A stretch of DNA of 64,000 nt from JALZVT01 sp039029135 (GCA_039029135.1 JBCCGT010000013.1:62001-126000), one strand, 5' to 3'. Shown: positions 18,501 through 26,726, counted from the stretch's first letter. A program made the numbers and translations. Notes: a model not told the origin generated them from the letters alone.

Positions 18501-18940
18501 TTGGCCTCCTCGAGCGTCACCGCCCGATTGATGCCCGTCGGCACCGGCACGTCCGCGGCCACCGCCGCCGCCCGCGCCGCGGCCTTGTCGCCGAATAGCT
18601 GCAGGTGATCCGGGCGCGGTCCGACGAACGTAATGCCGGCGGCCTCACACGCCTGCGCCAGATCCGCGCGTTCCGACAGAAACCCGTAGCCCGGGTGCAG
18701 GGCGTCACAGCCGCTCGAGCGAGCCGCCGCCACCACCGCGTCCACGTCGAGATAGGCCCTCGCGCCGGAACCATCGATCGGCACCGCCGCGTCGGCAGAT
18801 TTGACATGCAGGCTGGCGGCATCGTCTTCGGCGTAGATGGCGACCGATTCCAATCCGGCGTCGGCCGCGGCGCGGGCCAGTCGAATCGCGATCTCACCGC
18901 GATTCGCAATCAATACCCTAGTGATCCCAACACCACCCAT
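15545..18940 (-). CDS. single-chain biotin-dependent acyl-CoA carboxylase (BC-BCCP-CT)
   Basis: 1131 residues. ATG 18940 sits behind GGGAGGGG; the upstream TTG at 18952 lies within that ribosome site. Residues ~7-455 are biotin carboxylase (IANRGEIAIRLAR, ATP-grasp GGGGRGTR, EANARLQVEHTVTE). Around residue 560 is the biotin-attachment motif EAMKMEH. From ~640 to the end is the carboxyltransferase pair (FGEGGGGRPGDD, oxyanion-type GGPAMIEGGGLG, then PGMMVGPEVEAT). All activities in one chain match long-chain acyl-CoA carboxylase-type enzymes. It would carboxylate an acyl-CoA at the alpha or gamma carbon. Centre of the minus-strand catabolic operon. Confidence 0.92.
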   Translation of the reverse strand: MGGVGITRVLIANRGEIAIRLARAAADAGLESVAIYAEDDAASLHVKSADAAVPIDGSGARAYLDVDAVVAAARSSGCDALHPGYGFLSERADLAQACEAAGITFVGPRPDHLQLFGDKAAARAAAVAADVPVPTGINRAVTLEEAKAFFVAQDGGGVMLKALAGGGGRGTRAVENLDDLDAAFERCQSEAQASFGVAELYVEAFLPHARHVEVQIIGDGRGGVTHLGERECSAQRRNQKVVEVAPAIELDDDLRQQIIAAAVRFAESVGYESLGTFEFLVDANADGPDRSVFIEANARLQVEHTVTEAVTGVDLAVAQMRLAGGATLDALGLAEPPPLRGHAIQARVCMESIDAQGNVRPSTGTLTAYDAPSGPGVRTDGFGYAGYQTSALYDSLLAKVIVHAPTVGGAATKAIRALSEFRIEGVRTNRAFLRRIIGHPDFVAGRVHTRWLDANVAELAQPDAAPERFVATAAPDASAATGFAGAQVDTSDPLALFDHDARVKAQVGAAGAGPAAPEAVGPDGTIGLAAPIQGTLVAIEVSEGDEVRRGQAVAIVEAMKMEHVIAADTDGVVRQITMNRGDVVREGYPVVFIEAVEVSGGTVQTETAIDPDFIRPDLQENLDRHAFTLDEHRQQAVARRTARGYRMIREDLAELYDDGSFKEYWPLVVARQHRRRTMEELREQTPGDGVVAGTCTINADLFGEEAARAMVVAYDYTVLAGTQGARNHYKQDRMFELAHRFRLPLVLFGEGGGGRPGDDSTGPGVAFDTHTFTTFSQLSGLVPLVGVTNGRCFAGNTALLACCDVIIATEGSTVAMGGPAMIEGGGLGVYTPEEVGPMSFQVPNGVVDILVKDQAESVAVAKQYLSYFQGATDSWEAHDQRPLRHVVPENRLRLYDMREIIDTIADVDSVLEIRRAFGVGVITAFIRVEGRPMGVIANNPHHLAGAIDSDGADKGARFIQLCDAFDIPVLSLMDCPGMMVGPEVEATALVRHCVRMFNAGANLTTPLLGVIVRKAYGLGVQAMCGASALVGFFTVAWPTAEFAGMNIEGSVKLGYRKELEAISDPEERRLEFERRVERAYDSAKAVNASAGGGLDDVIDPAETRSWIAQSLKRLPPVEPRTEKKYPFVDTW

Positions 18941-19112
18941 GACCCCTCCCAAAGCGCACCGGTGAACCCCTTAGCCTACCCCGTATGGGTGCCAGTGGCT
19001 TGCGGTGTGTCGAGGCAGCATCGCGATGGGCAGAGTGAAGCAGGAGTCAGGGGTAACAGCGGGCAACGCGGCGGATGCGCCGTCCGCGGGTCCCGAGGTA
19101 CCAAGAGAGGGT

Positions 19113-19532
19113 TCAGGCGGTCGGCAGGCCCACCAGCGCCGTACCCAGTACGCGCGTCTCGCCGGCCTCGTTGACCAGGGTGAGATCGATCTCGACGCGA
19201 CCCTCGTCTTCGTCGATATCGGTCACGACCCCGGCAATCTTGTGCGCCACGTCGACCACCACCGGCGCGCGAAAGATCGTGTCCACATTCTGGATCTCGG
19301 CGGCAGGCGCCCAGCGGTGAATCATGGCGGCGAGGAAGCCCTGGCTCATGATTCCCGGCACCAGGGCACCGGGAAAGCCCTCTTTGCGGGCGTATTCGTG
19401 GTCCGTGAAGCGAGCGCCGAGCCAGCCCGACGCCTCGCAAAAGCGGATCACGTTATCGAGGCTCGTGTCGGGCTCAAAGTCGGGCAGTTCCTCGCCAAAC
19501 TCGACGTCGGCAATGGTGGCTACGTTCGGCAT
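19113..19532 (-). CDS. MaoC-type hot-dog dehydratase/hydratase
   Basis: 139 residues with the hot-dog fold of the MaoC family. The hydratase-2-like segment is degenerate but recognisable around ARFTDHEYARKEGFPGALVPG (Asp/His pair followed by PGALVPGIMSQGFL). It starts two bases after the upstream hot-dog gene. The pair together would form the heteromeric (N-half plus C-half) enoyl-CoA hydratase arrangement known from actinobacterial HadA/HadB and steroid-degrading systems. Substrate unknown. 160 bases separate it from the downstream carboxylase. Confidence 0.82.
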   Translation of the reverse strand: MPNVATIADVEFGEELPDFEPDTSLDNVIRFCEASGWLGARFTDHEYARKEGFPGALVPGIMSQGFLAAMIHRWAPAAEIQNVDTIFRAPVVVDVAHKIAGVVTDIDEDEGRVEIDLTLVNEAGETRVLGTALVGLPTA

Positions 19533-19534
19533 GC

Positions 19535-19993
19535 TTATTGTCCTGTCGCCTTTTCCCGAATCACCACGCTGGTGTCCGCCGTGGCAAGCAGCGTCTCGTC
19601 TTGATCAAACACCTCCATGCGAACGACGAAAAACACCATGCGACCCGAGCGGCCGGTCTTCGTATAGATGTCGGCGAGATGCGTGCGTCCGGTGAGCGGA
19701 ACGCCCGGTCGAATGGGCGCTACCGGCGTTACCGCCTTACCGGCGTCCATACCCAGTCCGGCAATCTTCGGAAAACCATCCGGCATGCGCTGACCCGGCT
19801 GTAGGCTGGTGGCGATCGTCGGCGGCGCCTGAAACTCGGGATTTTCAGGGTCGAGGTAGCGCGCCGCAGTTTCGCCGCAGGCGCGCGCGTAGTCCGCGAG
19901 CCGTTCGGCAGAGAACGCGGGGAACGTCTTCACGTCGTATACCTTGTTCAGATACTCGGCCTGCAAGGCCTCCACGTCCAGCGGCTGACTCAC
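19535..19993 (-). CDS. MaoC N-terminal (FAS1-like dehydratase) hot-dog protein
   Basis: 152 residues. GTG 19993 has AAGGAGG upstream and overlaps the stop of the PHP gene by four bases. It has the long N-terminal extension typical of the non-catalytic MaoC half (VKTFPAFSAERLADYARACG, PEFQAPPTIATSL) and the Thr-His-like segment GRTHLADIYTKTGR near the end. It is expected to pair with the adjacent catalytic MaoC protein to make one functional hydratase or dehydratase. Confidence 0.8.
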   Translation of the reverse strand: MSQPLDVEALQAEYLNKVYDVKTFPAFSAERLADYARACGETAARYLDPENPEFQAPPTIATSLQPGQRMPDGFPKIAGLGMDAGKAVTPVAPIRPGVPLTGRTHLADIYTKTGRSGRMVFFVVRMEVFDQDETLLATADTSVVIREKATGQ

Positions 19994-20628
19994 GCGGCAT
20001 CCTCCTTGAAGGTGATCGCCTCGAAGCGGCCGCTTTTAAGGGCAGCGACAAGATCGGTCTCGTTGTCTATGTTGGACTCGAATCGAGTCGCGCAACGACC
20101 AATGTGGCTGACGATGTGGGCATCGCTGCCACCGATGCCAAGATAGTTCTGTTCGCTTGCCAGCGTCTGCGCGATCTCGTCTTCGTTGCCGCGGCTGCCG
20201 CCGTTGTAGATCTCGACGATACGCACGCCTTCCGGCACGCCAATCTCTTCGATGTGGGCGGCCATTCCGACCCGCACGCGACCCGGATGACAGGGCACAG
20301 CCACCGCGCCGTGGGCTTCGCTGGCGGCGAGCACCTGGGCCAGTGGCAGGTGGATGTTGGCAAAGTCGAACGCTTCGGTGAGCTCCGGCGTGACGCCGAA
20401 CACCAGCACGTGGCCGTACTCGGTTTCGACCTCGGCCCCCTTCAGGATGGTCAGCCCGTGCTTGGCCGCCAGCTCGGAGTAGTCCGATTCGAAGTCGAAC
20501 TGGCGATGTTCAGTCAACACAAAGCCGTCGATCGGCACTTCGCGCGTGGCGATCCACTGGCAATAGTTCTGTACCTTGGCACGGCCATCATCGGACTTGA
20601 TGGAATGGGCATGCAGATCGAGTATCAC
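19990..20628 (-). CDS. PHP-domain metal-dependent phosphoesterase
   Basis: 212 residues from GTG 20628, which follows GGAGG; the open frame upstream to 20820 is not needed. The PHP motifs are clear: DLHAHSIKSDDG at the very N-terminus, VLTEHRQFDF, KGAEVETEYGHVLVFG, CHPGRVR, and GGSDAHIVSHIG near 165. These His/Asp/Glu residues bind a trinuclear metal centre and hydrolyse phosphoesters. First gene of the catabolic operon; its role in that pathway is not obvious. Confidence 0.87.
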   Translation of the reverse strand: MILDLHAHSIKSDDGRAKVQNYCQWIATREVPIDGFVLTEHRQFDFESDYSELAAKHGLTILKGAEVETEYGHVLVFGVTPELTEAFDFANIHLPLAQVLAASEAHGAVAVPCHPGRVRVGMAAHIEEIGVPEGVRIVEIYNGGSRGNEDEIAQTLASEQNYLGIGGSDAHIVSHIGRCATRFESNIDNETDLVAALKSGRFEAITFKEDAA

Positions 20629-20792
20629 GGTGCCTCCTAGCGGCCTAAGAGTGAGTTGCGGCTTCGCAACGGAAAAGCATACCGCGCGAGACGCCCGGGC
20701 AGAACCGTCTGCGCGCAGGGGTTTGTAAGCCGAGCCACTACGAAAGATATCCATGAGGCAGCCGGGCGCCGTGAAGCGGTACAGTAGCCCGC

Positions 20793-21182
20793 ATGGACGA
20801 CAGCACCCGACACCCGCCACACGGGGCAGCCGCCGCTCCCGGGGGGGTGCGAGTCACGCTCATCGAGCCGGACGGCCGGCGCCGTTACTGCGTCGGCTAC
20901 CCGGGGCAGAGCCTGATGGACGTCGCGCTGGTCGAGGGCGTGGAAGGCATTCTGGGCCAGTGCGGAGGCGCCATGAACTGTGCCACCTGCTTGTGCGCGT
21001 TGCCGCCCTATTGGCTAGAGCGCCTGCCGCAGCCGCATCCGGACGAGCGGGAGTTGCTCAGCTACGTCGACCAGGCAGGTCCCCGGTCTCGGCTGGGCTG
21101 CCAGGTGCTGCTGCGCAGGACCCTCGACGGGCTCGTCGCCCGCGTCACGCCCAGCACGCCGGCGAGCGGGCTGCGCGACTGA
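20793..21182 (+). CDS. [2Fe-2S] ferredoxin, adrenodoxin-like
   Basis: 129 residues. The core VTLIEPDGRRRYCVGYPGQS and the cluster motif CGGAMNCATC (Cys-x5-Cys-x2-Cys), with a fourth Cys at LGCQVL, define a vertebrate-type 2Fe-2S ferredoxin. The 18-residue N-terminal extension is unusual. It would pass electrons to an oxygenase or P450, but no partner is adjacent. It is divergent from the PHP gene, with about 165 bases between their starts. Confidence 0.87.
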   Translation: MDDSTRHPPHGAAAAPGGVRVTLIEPDGRRRYCVGYPGQSLMDVALVEGVEGILGQCGGAMNCATCLCALPPYWLERLPQPHPDERELLSYVDQAGPRSRLGCQVLLRRTLDGLVARVTPSTPASGLRD

Positions 21183-21470
21183 AGTGGGACGCAGCACCAG
21201 CGGTATCCGCCAACCGGCCGACAATTACAAATTCCTCCTTTGCCACTGACATAACGGCTCTATAAGCTTGCCGCCCGCGCTGGCTGAACACTCGCTTGCC
21301 CGGTCAACTATCCGCCCCTTGGCCTGAGCCCGCCAAGCCGCCCATCGGCCCAAAAGGCCAGACGGGGCAATCGGCAACGGAGAACTGTCATCAGCGCGCT
21401 GCGCCAACCGCACCTCGACCGCTCTTTCGTTCGGCGTCTCGCCGCGAGGCCCGCGCGCGCGCGGCGCGGA
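21183..21470. other. intergenic stretch without a recognised gene
   Basis: About 290 bases between ferredoxin and DUF5916 genes. The right part is open in frame with the DUF5916 gene, so that gene could start somewhat earlier. Nothing else recognised. Confidence 0.5.
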
Positions 21471-23876
21471 ATGATCGCGGTCGTCGCCGCACTCTGCGCG
21501 TTCGTCGCCACGGCGAGCGTGGCAGCGGTGCCCGGCGCGACGCTGGTCGTGCCCACCGAGGACGGCACGAGCCTGACGCTGGACTACCGCGCCAATCCGC
21601 AGATCAAGCTGGACGGCATTCTCGACGAGCCCGCTTGGCAGGGCATCGATGCGATCGAGAATTTCGTCTCGGTCGAACCCGACACGCTCGAACCGGGCAC
21701 GCTGCCGACCCGCATGCTGATGTTCTACAACGAACGCGGCTTCTATCTCGGCGCCGAGCTGACCCAGGATCCGGCGACGCTGCTGCAGCGGCTGTCCGGT
21801 CGCGATCAGGGCGGTCTGAATCGAGACTACGTGAGCCTGATTCTGGATACGTCCGGCGAGGCGCGCTACGGCTTCTGGTTTCAGGTCAGTCTAGGGGACA
21901 GCGTCTCGGACGGCACGATCCTGCCGGAGCAGCAGTTCAGCGCGAACTGGGACGGCGCCTGGCAGCGCTCGAGTCGCCGCACCGACACCGGCTGGGCGGC
22001 AGAGGTGTTCATCCCCTGGTCGCTGGTCAACATGCCCAAGGCGACCGGCAAACGCACGCTGGCCGTGGCGCTGGCGCGCCGCGTAGCGCACCTGAACGAG
22101 CGCTGGTCCTGGCCCGCGCTGGCGTTCACGCAGCCGCGCTACTTCTCGCGGTTCCAGAAGATCGAGGTCGAGAACGTGTCGCCTCGCCAGCAGTGGGCCG
22201 TCTTTCCCTACGCCGCCAGCACGATCGATCAGTTCGACGACACGACGAGTCACAAGGCCGGCTTCGAAGCCTTCTGGCGGCCGTCGACCAACTTCCAGGC
22301 CACTACCACGATCAATCCGGACTTCGGCACCGTCGAGGCCGACGATGTGATCGTCAACTTCTCGGCCAACGAGGTGTTCCTGCCGGAGCGCCGGCTGTTC
22401 TTCGTCGAGGGGCAGGAGATCTTCAATACCTCGCCGCGCTCCGACGGACAGAACAATCGCAACCCGGTGACGCTGGTCAATACCCGACGCATCGGCGGTC
22501 GGCCTGTCGGCCCCGACGTGCCGAGCGACGCTTCGCTCGACGCCGGCGAGGCCAATCAGCTCACCGAGCTGCTCGGCGCGTTCAAGACCACAGGGCAGAT
22601 CGGCGGTCTGCGCTTCGGCGTGCTCGGCGCGTTCGAGAACGAGACTAAGTTCGACGCGACCACCGACGCCGGCGAGTCGATCAATCTGCACCAGGACGGC
22701 AGCGACTACGCCGCCGTGCGCGCGCTGTACGAGATCGACCGGGCAGGCGCTTACGCCGCCGCGGGCTGGCTCACCACCGCGGTGCTGCATCCGACGCGCG
22801 ACGCCTACGTGCACGCGCTGGATCTGCATCACAAGAGCGCGAATCGCAAGCTGTCCACAGACGTGCAGCTAATCGCCTCGGACATCACGGACGAGCGCAA
22901 CGGCTTCGGCGCGTTTACCGACCTCAACTGGAATCAGCGCCAGGGCCTCAATCACTCGCTGCAGCTCGAGTACTTCGACGAACACCTCGACATCAACGAC
23001 CTGGGCTTTCAGCGGCGCGTCGATACCTACGGCGTGCGCTATTCGTTTCGACACACCAAGTCGGACGTGAGCTGGCTGCAGAACATGATCACCCGCGGCT
23101 TCATGGGCGGCGGCTGGAACACGGCAGGCGAGCGCGTTCTCGCTGGCTTTAATCTGCGCCAGGAACTGGTGTTCAAGAGTCTGAACCGTATCCAGTACGG
23201 GATCGGCTACAGCCCGGCCCGGTACGACGACCGCAACAGCTTCGACAACGGCAGTTTTCGCATCGACGGACGGCTCGACTGGGGCCTCGGGTTCAGCACC
23301 GACAACACCCGCCGCATCTCACTGAACGCGCGGGTCAACTACGACGACGGCGACATCGGCGGCCGCCGGTATACCTATAACACCGGCCTGACCTGGCGCG
23401 TGTCCAATCGCCTGACCGCAGAAGCGTCGCTGCGGCATCGAGATCGCAGCGCGTGGCTGCTACACGACGAGGACACCGACTTTGTGCGCTATCGATCGAC
23501 CAACTGGTCGCCGCGCCTCAATCTCGATTTCTTCCCGACCGCGCGGCAACAGTTTCGCTTGGCAATGCAGTGGGTCGCAATCGACGCGCGCGAACGCGAT
23601 TTCTTCAGCATCGCACAGGACGGCAGCGGCCGGCTGCTGGAACGCACCAAGGCGGCCGACGCGCCCAGCGACGACTTCACGGTATCGCGCATCAACTTTC
23701 AGGTGCGCTATCGCTGGGAAATCGCGCCATTGTCAGATCTGTTCGTGGTGTATACGCGCAACGCCTCGCTGCCCAGCGCGCCGGGCTCTAACTTCGGCGA
23801 CCTGTTCAGCGACGGCTTCGACGCGACGACCGCAGAGCAGCTCGTTGTGAAGCTACGCTATCGCCTGGGGAGCTGA
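21471..23876 (+). CDS. DUF5916 outer-membrane protein with CBM9-like N-terminal domain
   Basis: 801 residues. Signal peptide MIAVVAALCAFVATASVAAV, then the carbohydrate-binding family 9-like segment (IKLDGILDEPAWQGIDAIEN, FYLGAELTQDP, DYVSLILDTSG). The linker DFGTVEADDVIVNFSANEVF with FLPERRLFFVEGQEIF is the DUF5916 signature. The C-terminal ~450 residues are alternating beta strands of an outer-membrane barrel. Function of the family is unknown; members often accompany TonB or peptidase genes, absent here. No partner gene is adjacent on this strand. Confidence 0.87.
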   Translation: MIAVVAALCAFVATASVAAVPGATLVVPTEDGTSLTLDYRANPQIKLDGILDEPAWQGIDAIENFVSVEPDTLEPGTLPTRMLMFYNERGFYLGAELTQDPATLLQRLSGRDQGGLNRDYVSLILDTSGEARYGFWFQVSLGDSVSDGTILPEQQFSANWDGAWQRSSRRTDTGWAAEVFIPWSLVNMPKATGKRTLAVALARRVAHLNERWSWPALAFTQPRYFSRFQKIEVENVSPRQQWAVFPYAASTIDQFDDTTSHKAGFEAFWRPSTNFQATTTINPDFGTVEADDVIVNFSANEVFLPERRLFFVEGQEIFNTSPRSDGQNNRNPVTLVNTRRIGGRPVGPDVPSDASLDAGEANQLTELLGAFKTTGQIGGLRFGVLGAFENETKFDATTDAGESINLHQDGSDYAAVRALYEIDRAGAYAAAGWLTTAVLHPTRDAYVHALDLHHKSANRKLSTDVQLIASDITDERNGFGAFTDLNWNQRQGLNHSLQLEYFDEHLDINDLGFQRRVDTYGVRYSFRHTKSDVSWLQNMITRGFMGGGWNTAGERVLAGFNLRQELVFKSLNRIQYGIGYSPARYDDRNSFDNGSFRIDGRLDWGLGFSTDNTRRISLNARVNYDDGDIGGRRYTYNTGLTWRVSNRLTAEASLRHRDRSAWLLHDEDTDFVRYRSTNWSPRLNLDFFPTARQQFRLAMQWVAIDARERDFFSIAQDGSGRLLERTKAADAPSDDFTVSRINFQVRYRWEIAPLSDLFVVYTRNASLPSAPGSNFGDLFSDGFDATTAEQLVVKLRYRLGS

Positions 23877-23945
23877 GCCGGCTGCATCTGCGAAGACACC
23901 TGCGTCGAGTGATGTATCGAGAGGGGCTTTGTTGGTCGACTGCGG

Positions 23946-24416
23946 TTACAGGTCGTGTTGATCGTCCCATTCGGTGTAGTAGCGACGTCCCGCCGTCTTC
24001 ACCATGCTGCGCCGCAGACGCGGGTAATGCACGACGTCTGATTCGTTACGCTCCCCGCCCATGAGATACACGAGATCCTCGTCATAGGGATTGCGCATCG
24101 CGTGAGGGATTGAGCGGCGTGGAAACGCCATGATGTCCCCCGGCCCGATGTCGTGTTCCTCGTCGTCCAGTATTGCTATCCCGCGACCGGCGATGACATA
24201 GAGAAATTCCTCGTCGTTGTCGTGGCTGTGATATTCCGTGCTATCCGCACCCGGGGCCAACCGAATCAGGTGCAGTCCAATGTGCTCCAATCCGGCCAGC
24301 GTGCCGAGGGTGCGGGTGTGCCGTATCGCGTTGGCGTTGAACTGATGCACGTGCTGCCGTTCCGGCATCGCCGCGATCTCCGCGGCGCGCAGCAGCGCCT
24401 GTGGCTTTGTTTTCAC
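23946..24416 (-). CDS. cupin-domain protein
   Basis: 156 residues, GTG start. The two cupin motifs are seen as EYHSHDNDEEFLYVIAGRG (His-x-His, Glu) near residue 63 and GDIMAFPRRSIPHAMRNP (second His) near 95, consistent with a metal-binding small barrel. Ends with YYTEWDDQHDL. Role unknown; isolated gene, convergent with the DUF5916 gene. Confidence 0.85.
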   Translation of the reverse strand: MKTKPQALLRAAEIAAMPERQHVHQFNANAIRHTRTLGTLAGLEHIGLHLIRLAPGADSTEYHSHDNDEEFLYVIAGRGIAILDDEEHDIGPGDIMAFPRRSIPHAMRNPYDEDLVYLMGGERNESDVVHYPRLRRSMVKTAGRRYYTEWDDQHDL

Positions 24417-24480
24417 GAACCAAAATCCTCTGTTTTCGACATCGTCAGGCAGTCGCCGTCGGTAGCGACAAAGTAACTGA

Positions 24481-24531
24481 TGGGGTCAGAGTAAACGCGC
24501 CCGGCGGCCGGGCGCGTTTACTCTGACCCCA
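24481..24531. repeat. perfect 51-base palindrome of REP type (TGGGGTCAGAGTAAA family)
   Basis: Two 24-base arms, beginning TGGGGTCAGAGTAAAC and ending in its exact complement, enclose a 3-base loop. The outer part TGGGGTCAGAGTAAA is a recurrent extragenic palindrome in proteobacteria that travels with RAYT/IS200-like transposases. No transposase gene lies in this window. Confidence 0.85.
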
Positions 24532-24635
24532 GGTCTTTCTGCGCACCTCAACGGCGTTGCGATTCAGGCCTTGTAGATTCGAGTTTGCTGACATGTACAC
24601 TCTGATGGCAAGCAGCGCTGGCAGGGATAGTTCTT

Positions 24636-25037
24636 ATGCAACAGTCGAGACTGAGAGGTCTTGAGACGATCCTCGTTTGGTATACCGCCATTACCGTGGC
24701 GATTTACCTGCCGCTTGAGACCTACGCTTCATTGCCCTATGGGTTGATGAATCCGTATTACCTCGTTGATCTGGTAGCAATCTTGCTGATGATCTGGGGA
24801 GCGTGGCGATCCTGGCGCGCGAGGCCGGGTTCAGCGGTCGCCGTTCTCATTGCCGGTTACGCTTGGGCGTCCGCGAACGGTTGGCGCGCTACCTTCGATC
24901 GCGTCGAACGCATGCAAGCCGGTGGTGAGCTCGACTTCGGCAACATTGAGCTGCTCGTGGTTGGTGGCTCAACGCTGCTAGCGATCGTCGTCCTGATTCT
25001 GCTGTTGGTGATCGCCACCGCGCGGCAAGAAGCATAA
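24636..25037 (+). CDS. small integral membrane protein of unknown function
   Basis: 133 residues. Four hydrophobic stretches: ILVWYTAITVAIYLPL, YYLVDLVAILLMIWGAW, AVAVLIAGYAWASA and LLAIVVLILLLVIA. No functional motif. It is bordered by the REP-like palindrome on the left and the ECF sigma gene, convergent, on the right. Confidence 0.65.
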   Translation: MQQSRLRGLETILVWYTAITVAIYLPLETYASLPYGLMNPYYLVDLVAILLMIWGAWRSWRARPGSAVAVLIAGYAWASANGWRATFDRVERMQAGGELDFGNIELLVVGGSTLLAIVVLILLLVIATARQEA

Positions 25038-25116
25038 TCGCAAGCCGACTTTTCCCGATAGCCAGACACACACCAGCCTTCAAATAGGGGCTACGCAGCC
25101 CCGGCGGCAGTTGCGC

Positions 25117-26367
25117 TTAGACTTCTGGATGCACCCCTAGCCTTTCGCGTTGGAACTCAAGGTACGCCACCTGCGCCGGGCTTTCAGCCATATCTATCGC
25201 CGCGCTGTAGTGGGCATAGGCCAACTGCAACTCACCAGCCCGGGTCGAGGCAAATGCGAGCGCTGTGTACAGCGGCTGGTAATTTTTCAACTCAGGGGAC
25301 TGCCTGCATTGATCTAGCAGGGATTGCGCTTCAACGACGCGCGCCGACATCACCAGCGCGACGGCCTCGTTGACCGGTATGACCGGCGAGCTGTCGTATT
25401 GTTTTAGCTTTCGATACAGACCAACGATTTGCTGCCAGTCTGTCTGTTCGGCTGAAGCAGCCTGGTTATGCAGTGCGGCGATAGCGGCCTGAATTTGGTA
25501 GGCCGAGGGCGGATGCCTGGCGACGTGTATTGCGTCTATCAACGCAAGACCTTCCTTGGTCAGTCGGGCGTTCCACAAACTTCGATCCTGCTCCGACAGA
25601 GGTACCAACCAACCCCGCGCGTTGCGCCGGGCCGGCAGTCGCGCCTTGTTTAGCAACATCAACGCGAGCAACGCTCGCGGTTGGGGATTCCGCCGCACCA
25701 GCCGGCACATCATCCGCGTTAGGCGCACGGCTTCATCGATCAATGGTGTGTGCACAAGCCCGGCATCATCTACGCCATTTTGCAGCCGGGTGTAGCCTTC
25801 ATTGAACAACAGATAGATGGCTTTAAGCACCGCATCGATGCGATCCGGAATGTCGCTCGCGCGTGGTCCTTCAAACTCCACTTGGGCACTGGCGATCGAT
25901 GCCTTCGCACGAGTGATGCGTTTGTTGATGCTGGCATGAGACGTCAATAGCGCGCGGGCGATTTCCGGCGTCGAGAAGCCCAAGATGACCTTTAGCACCA
26001 GCGTGATCTGCAACGTCGGGCTCAGCAGCGGATGACAGCAAGTCAGCATCAGACGCAGCATATCGTCGCTGGTTTGTGAAACGCTCAACTCATCGAGAGG
26101 CGTGTCTGGCTCCATGTACAGCTCTTCGTGTAACCCCACCACCTTGTTCGCGCGTCGCTGCTGGTCGATCCCACGGTTGCGGCCCACAGTAATCAACCAG
26201 GCCACGGGTTCATGGGGAACGCCGGAAGCCGGCCATGTCTGCAACGCCTTGACGAGAGCGTCCTGGGTTGCATCCATGGCCAGATCCATATCCCCCAACA
26301 CGCGGGACAGGGTTGCGACCACCTTGGGATACGCGGCCTTTAGGACCGGCCCAAGATCAGACGGCAC
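25117..26367 (-). CDS. ECF42-type RNA polymerase sigma factor
   Basis: 416 residues. Sigma region 2 at residues ~10-75 (AMDATQDALVKALQTW, WLITVGRNRGIDQQRR), region 4 around 110-160 (LVLKVILGFSTPEIARALL), then a ~230-residue C-terminal helical/TPR-like domain (FNEGYTRL, LLALMLLNKARLPARRNA). ECF42 factors have this long C-terminus and are encoded with a DGPF/YciI protein, as here, 2 bases upstream. GTG start. It probably directs a stress regulon; no anti-sigma gene is present, as usual in this group. Confidence 0.9.
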   Translation of the reverse strand: MPSDLGPVLKAAYPKVVATLSRVLGDMDLAMDATQDALVKALQTWPASGVPHEPVAWLITVGRNRGIDQQRRANKVVGLHEELYMEPDTPLDELSVSQTSDDMLRLMLTCCHPLLSPTLQITLVLKVILGFSTPEIARALLTSHASINKRITRAKASIASAQVEFEGPRASDIPDRIDAVLKAIYLLFNEGYTRLQNGVDDAGLVHTPLIDEAVRLTRMMCRLVRRNPQPRALLALMLLNKARLPARRNARGWLVPLSEQDRSLWNARLTKEGLALIDAIHVARHPPSAYQIQAAIAALHNQAASAEQTDWQQIVGLYRKLKQYDSSPVIPVNEAVALVMSARVVEAQSLLDQCRQSPELKNYQPLYTALAFASTRAGELQLAYAHYSAAIDMAESPAQVAYLEFQRERLGVHPEV

Positions 26368-26369
26368 GC

Positions 26370-26726
26370 TCAGAGATCTTCGTGGGTGTCGATCGGACGC
26401 ACTTCGATGGTCCCGGTCTCAACGTGCGGAATGAGCGCAGCGTACTCCATCGCCTTCTCGATGCTATCGACATCGATCAGGTAGAAGCCCGTAAGCTGCT
26501 CTTTGGTTTCAGCGAAGGGCCCGTCGGTGGCTTGAACGCTACCGCCGCGCTGACGCAGGCTGACCGCGGTGGCGGTAGGCATCAGGGCCTGACCGGAAAA
26601 TTCCACCCCGTCTCCGCTCAGCCGCTCACCGAGGGCACCGTGCTGGGCCAGCACCGCCCGTTTTTCGTCGTCGCTCTTGTTGTCCCAGATCTCTTCCGCT
26701 TCATAGATCATCAGCAGGTATTGCAT
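26370..26726 (-). CDS. YciI/DGPF-domain protein, partner of the ECF42 sigma factor
   Basis: 118 residues with MQYLLMIYEAEEIWD and the diagnostic TDGPFAETKEQLTGFYLID motif. ATG 26726 has AAGGAG. The DGPF family is the characteristic companion of ECF42 sigma factors and may modulate it. Two-gene operon with the sigma gene. Confidence 0.9.
   Translation of the reverse strand: MQYLLMIYEAEEIWDNKSDDEKRAVLAQHGALGERLSGDGVEFSGQALMPTATAVSLRQRGGSVQATDGPFAETKEQLTGFYLIDVDSIEKAMEYAALIPHVETGTIEVRPIDTHEDL

Noticed and set aside
16631..18598. A 655-codon open frame on the plus strand opposite the carboxylase.
   Set aside because: It is the antisense shadow of a strongly coding gene in GC-rich DNA; composition lacks any motif and there is no independent ribosome site.
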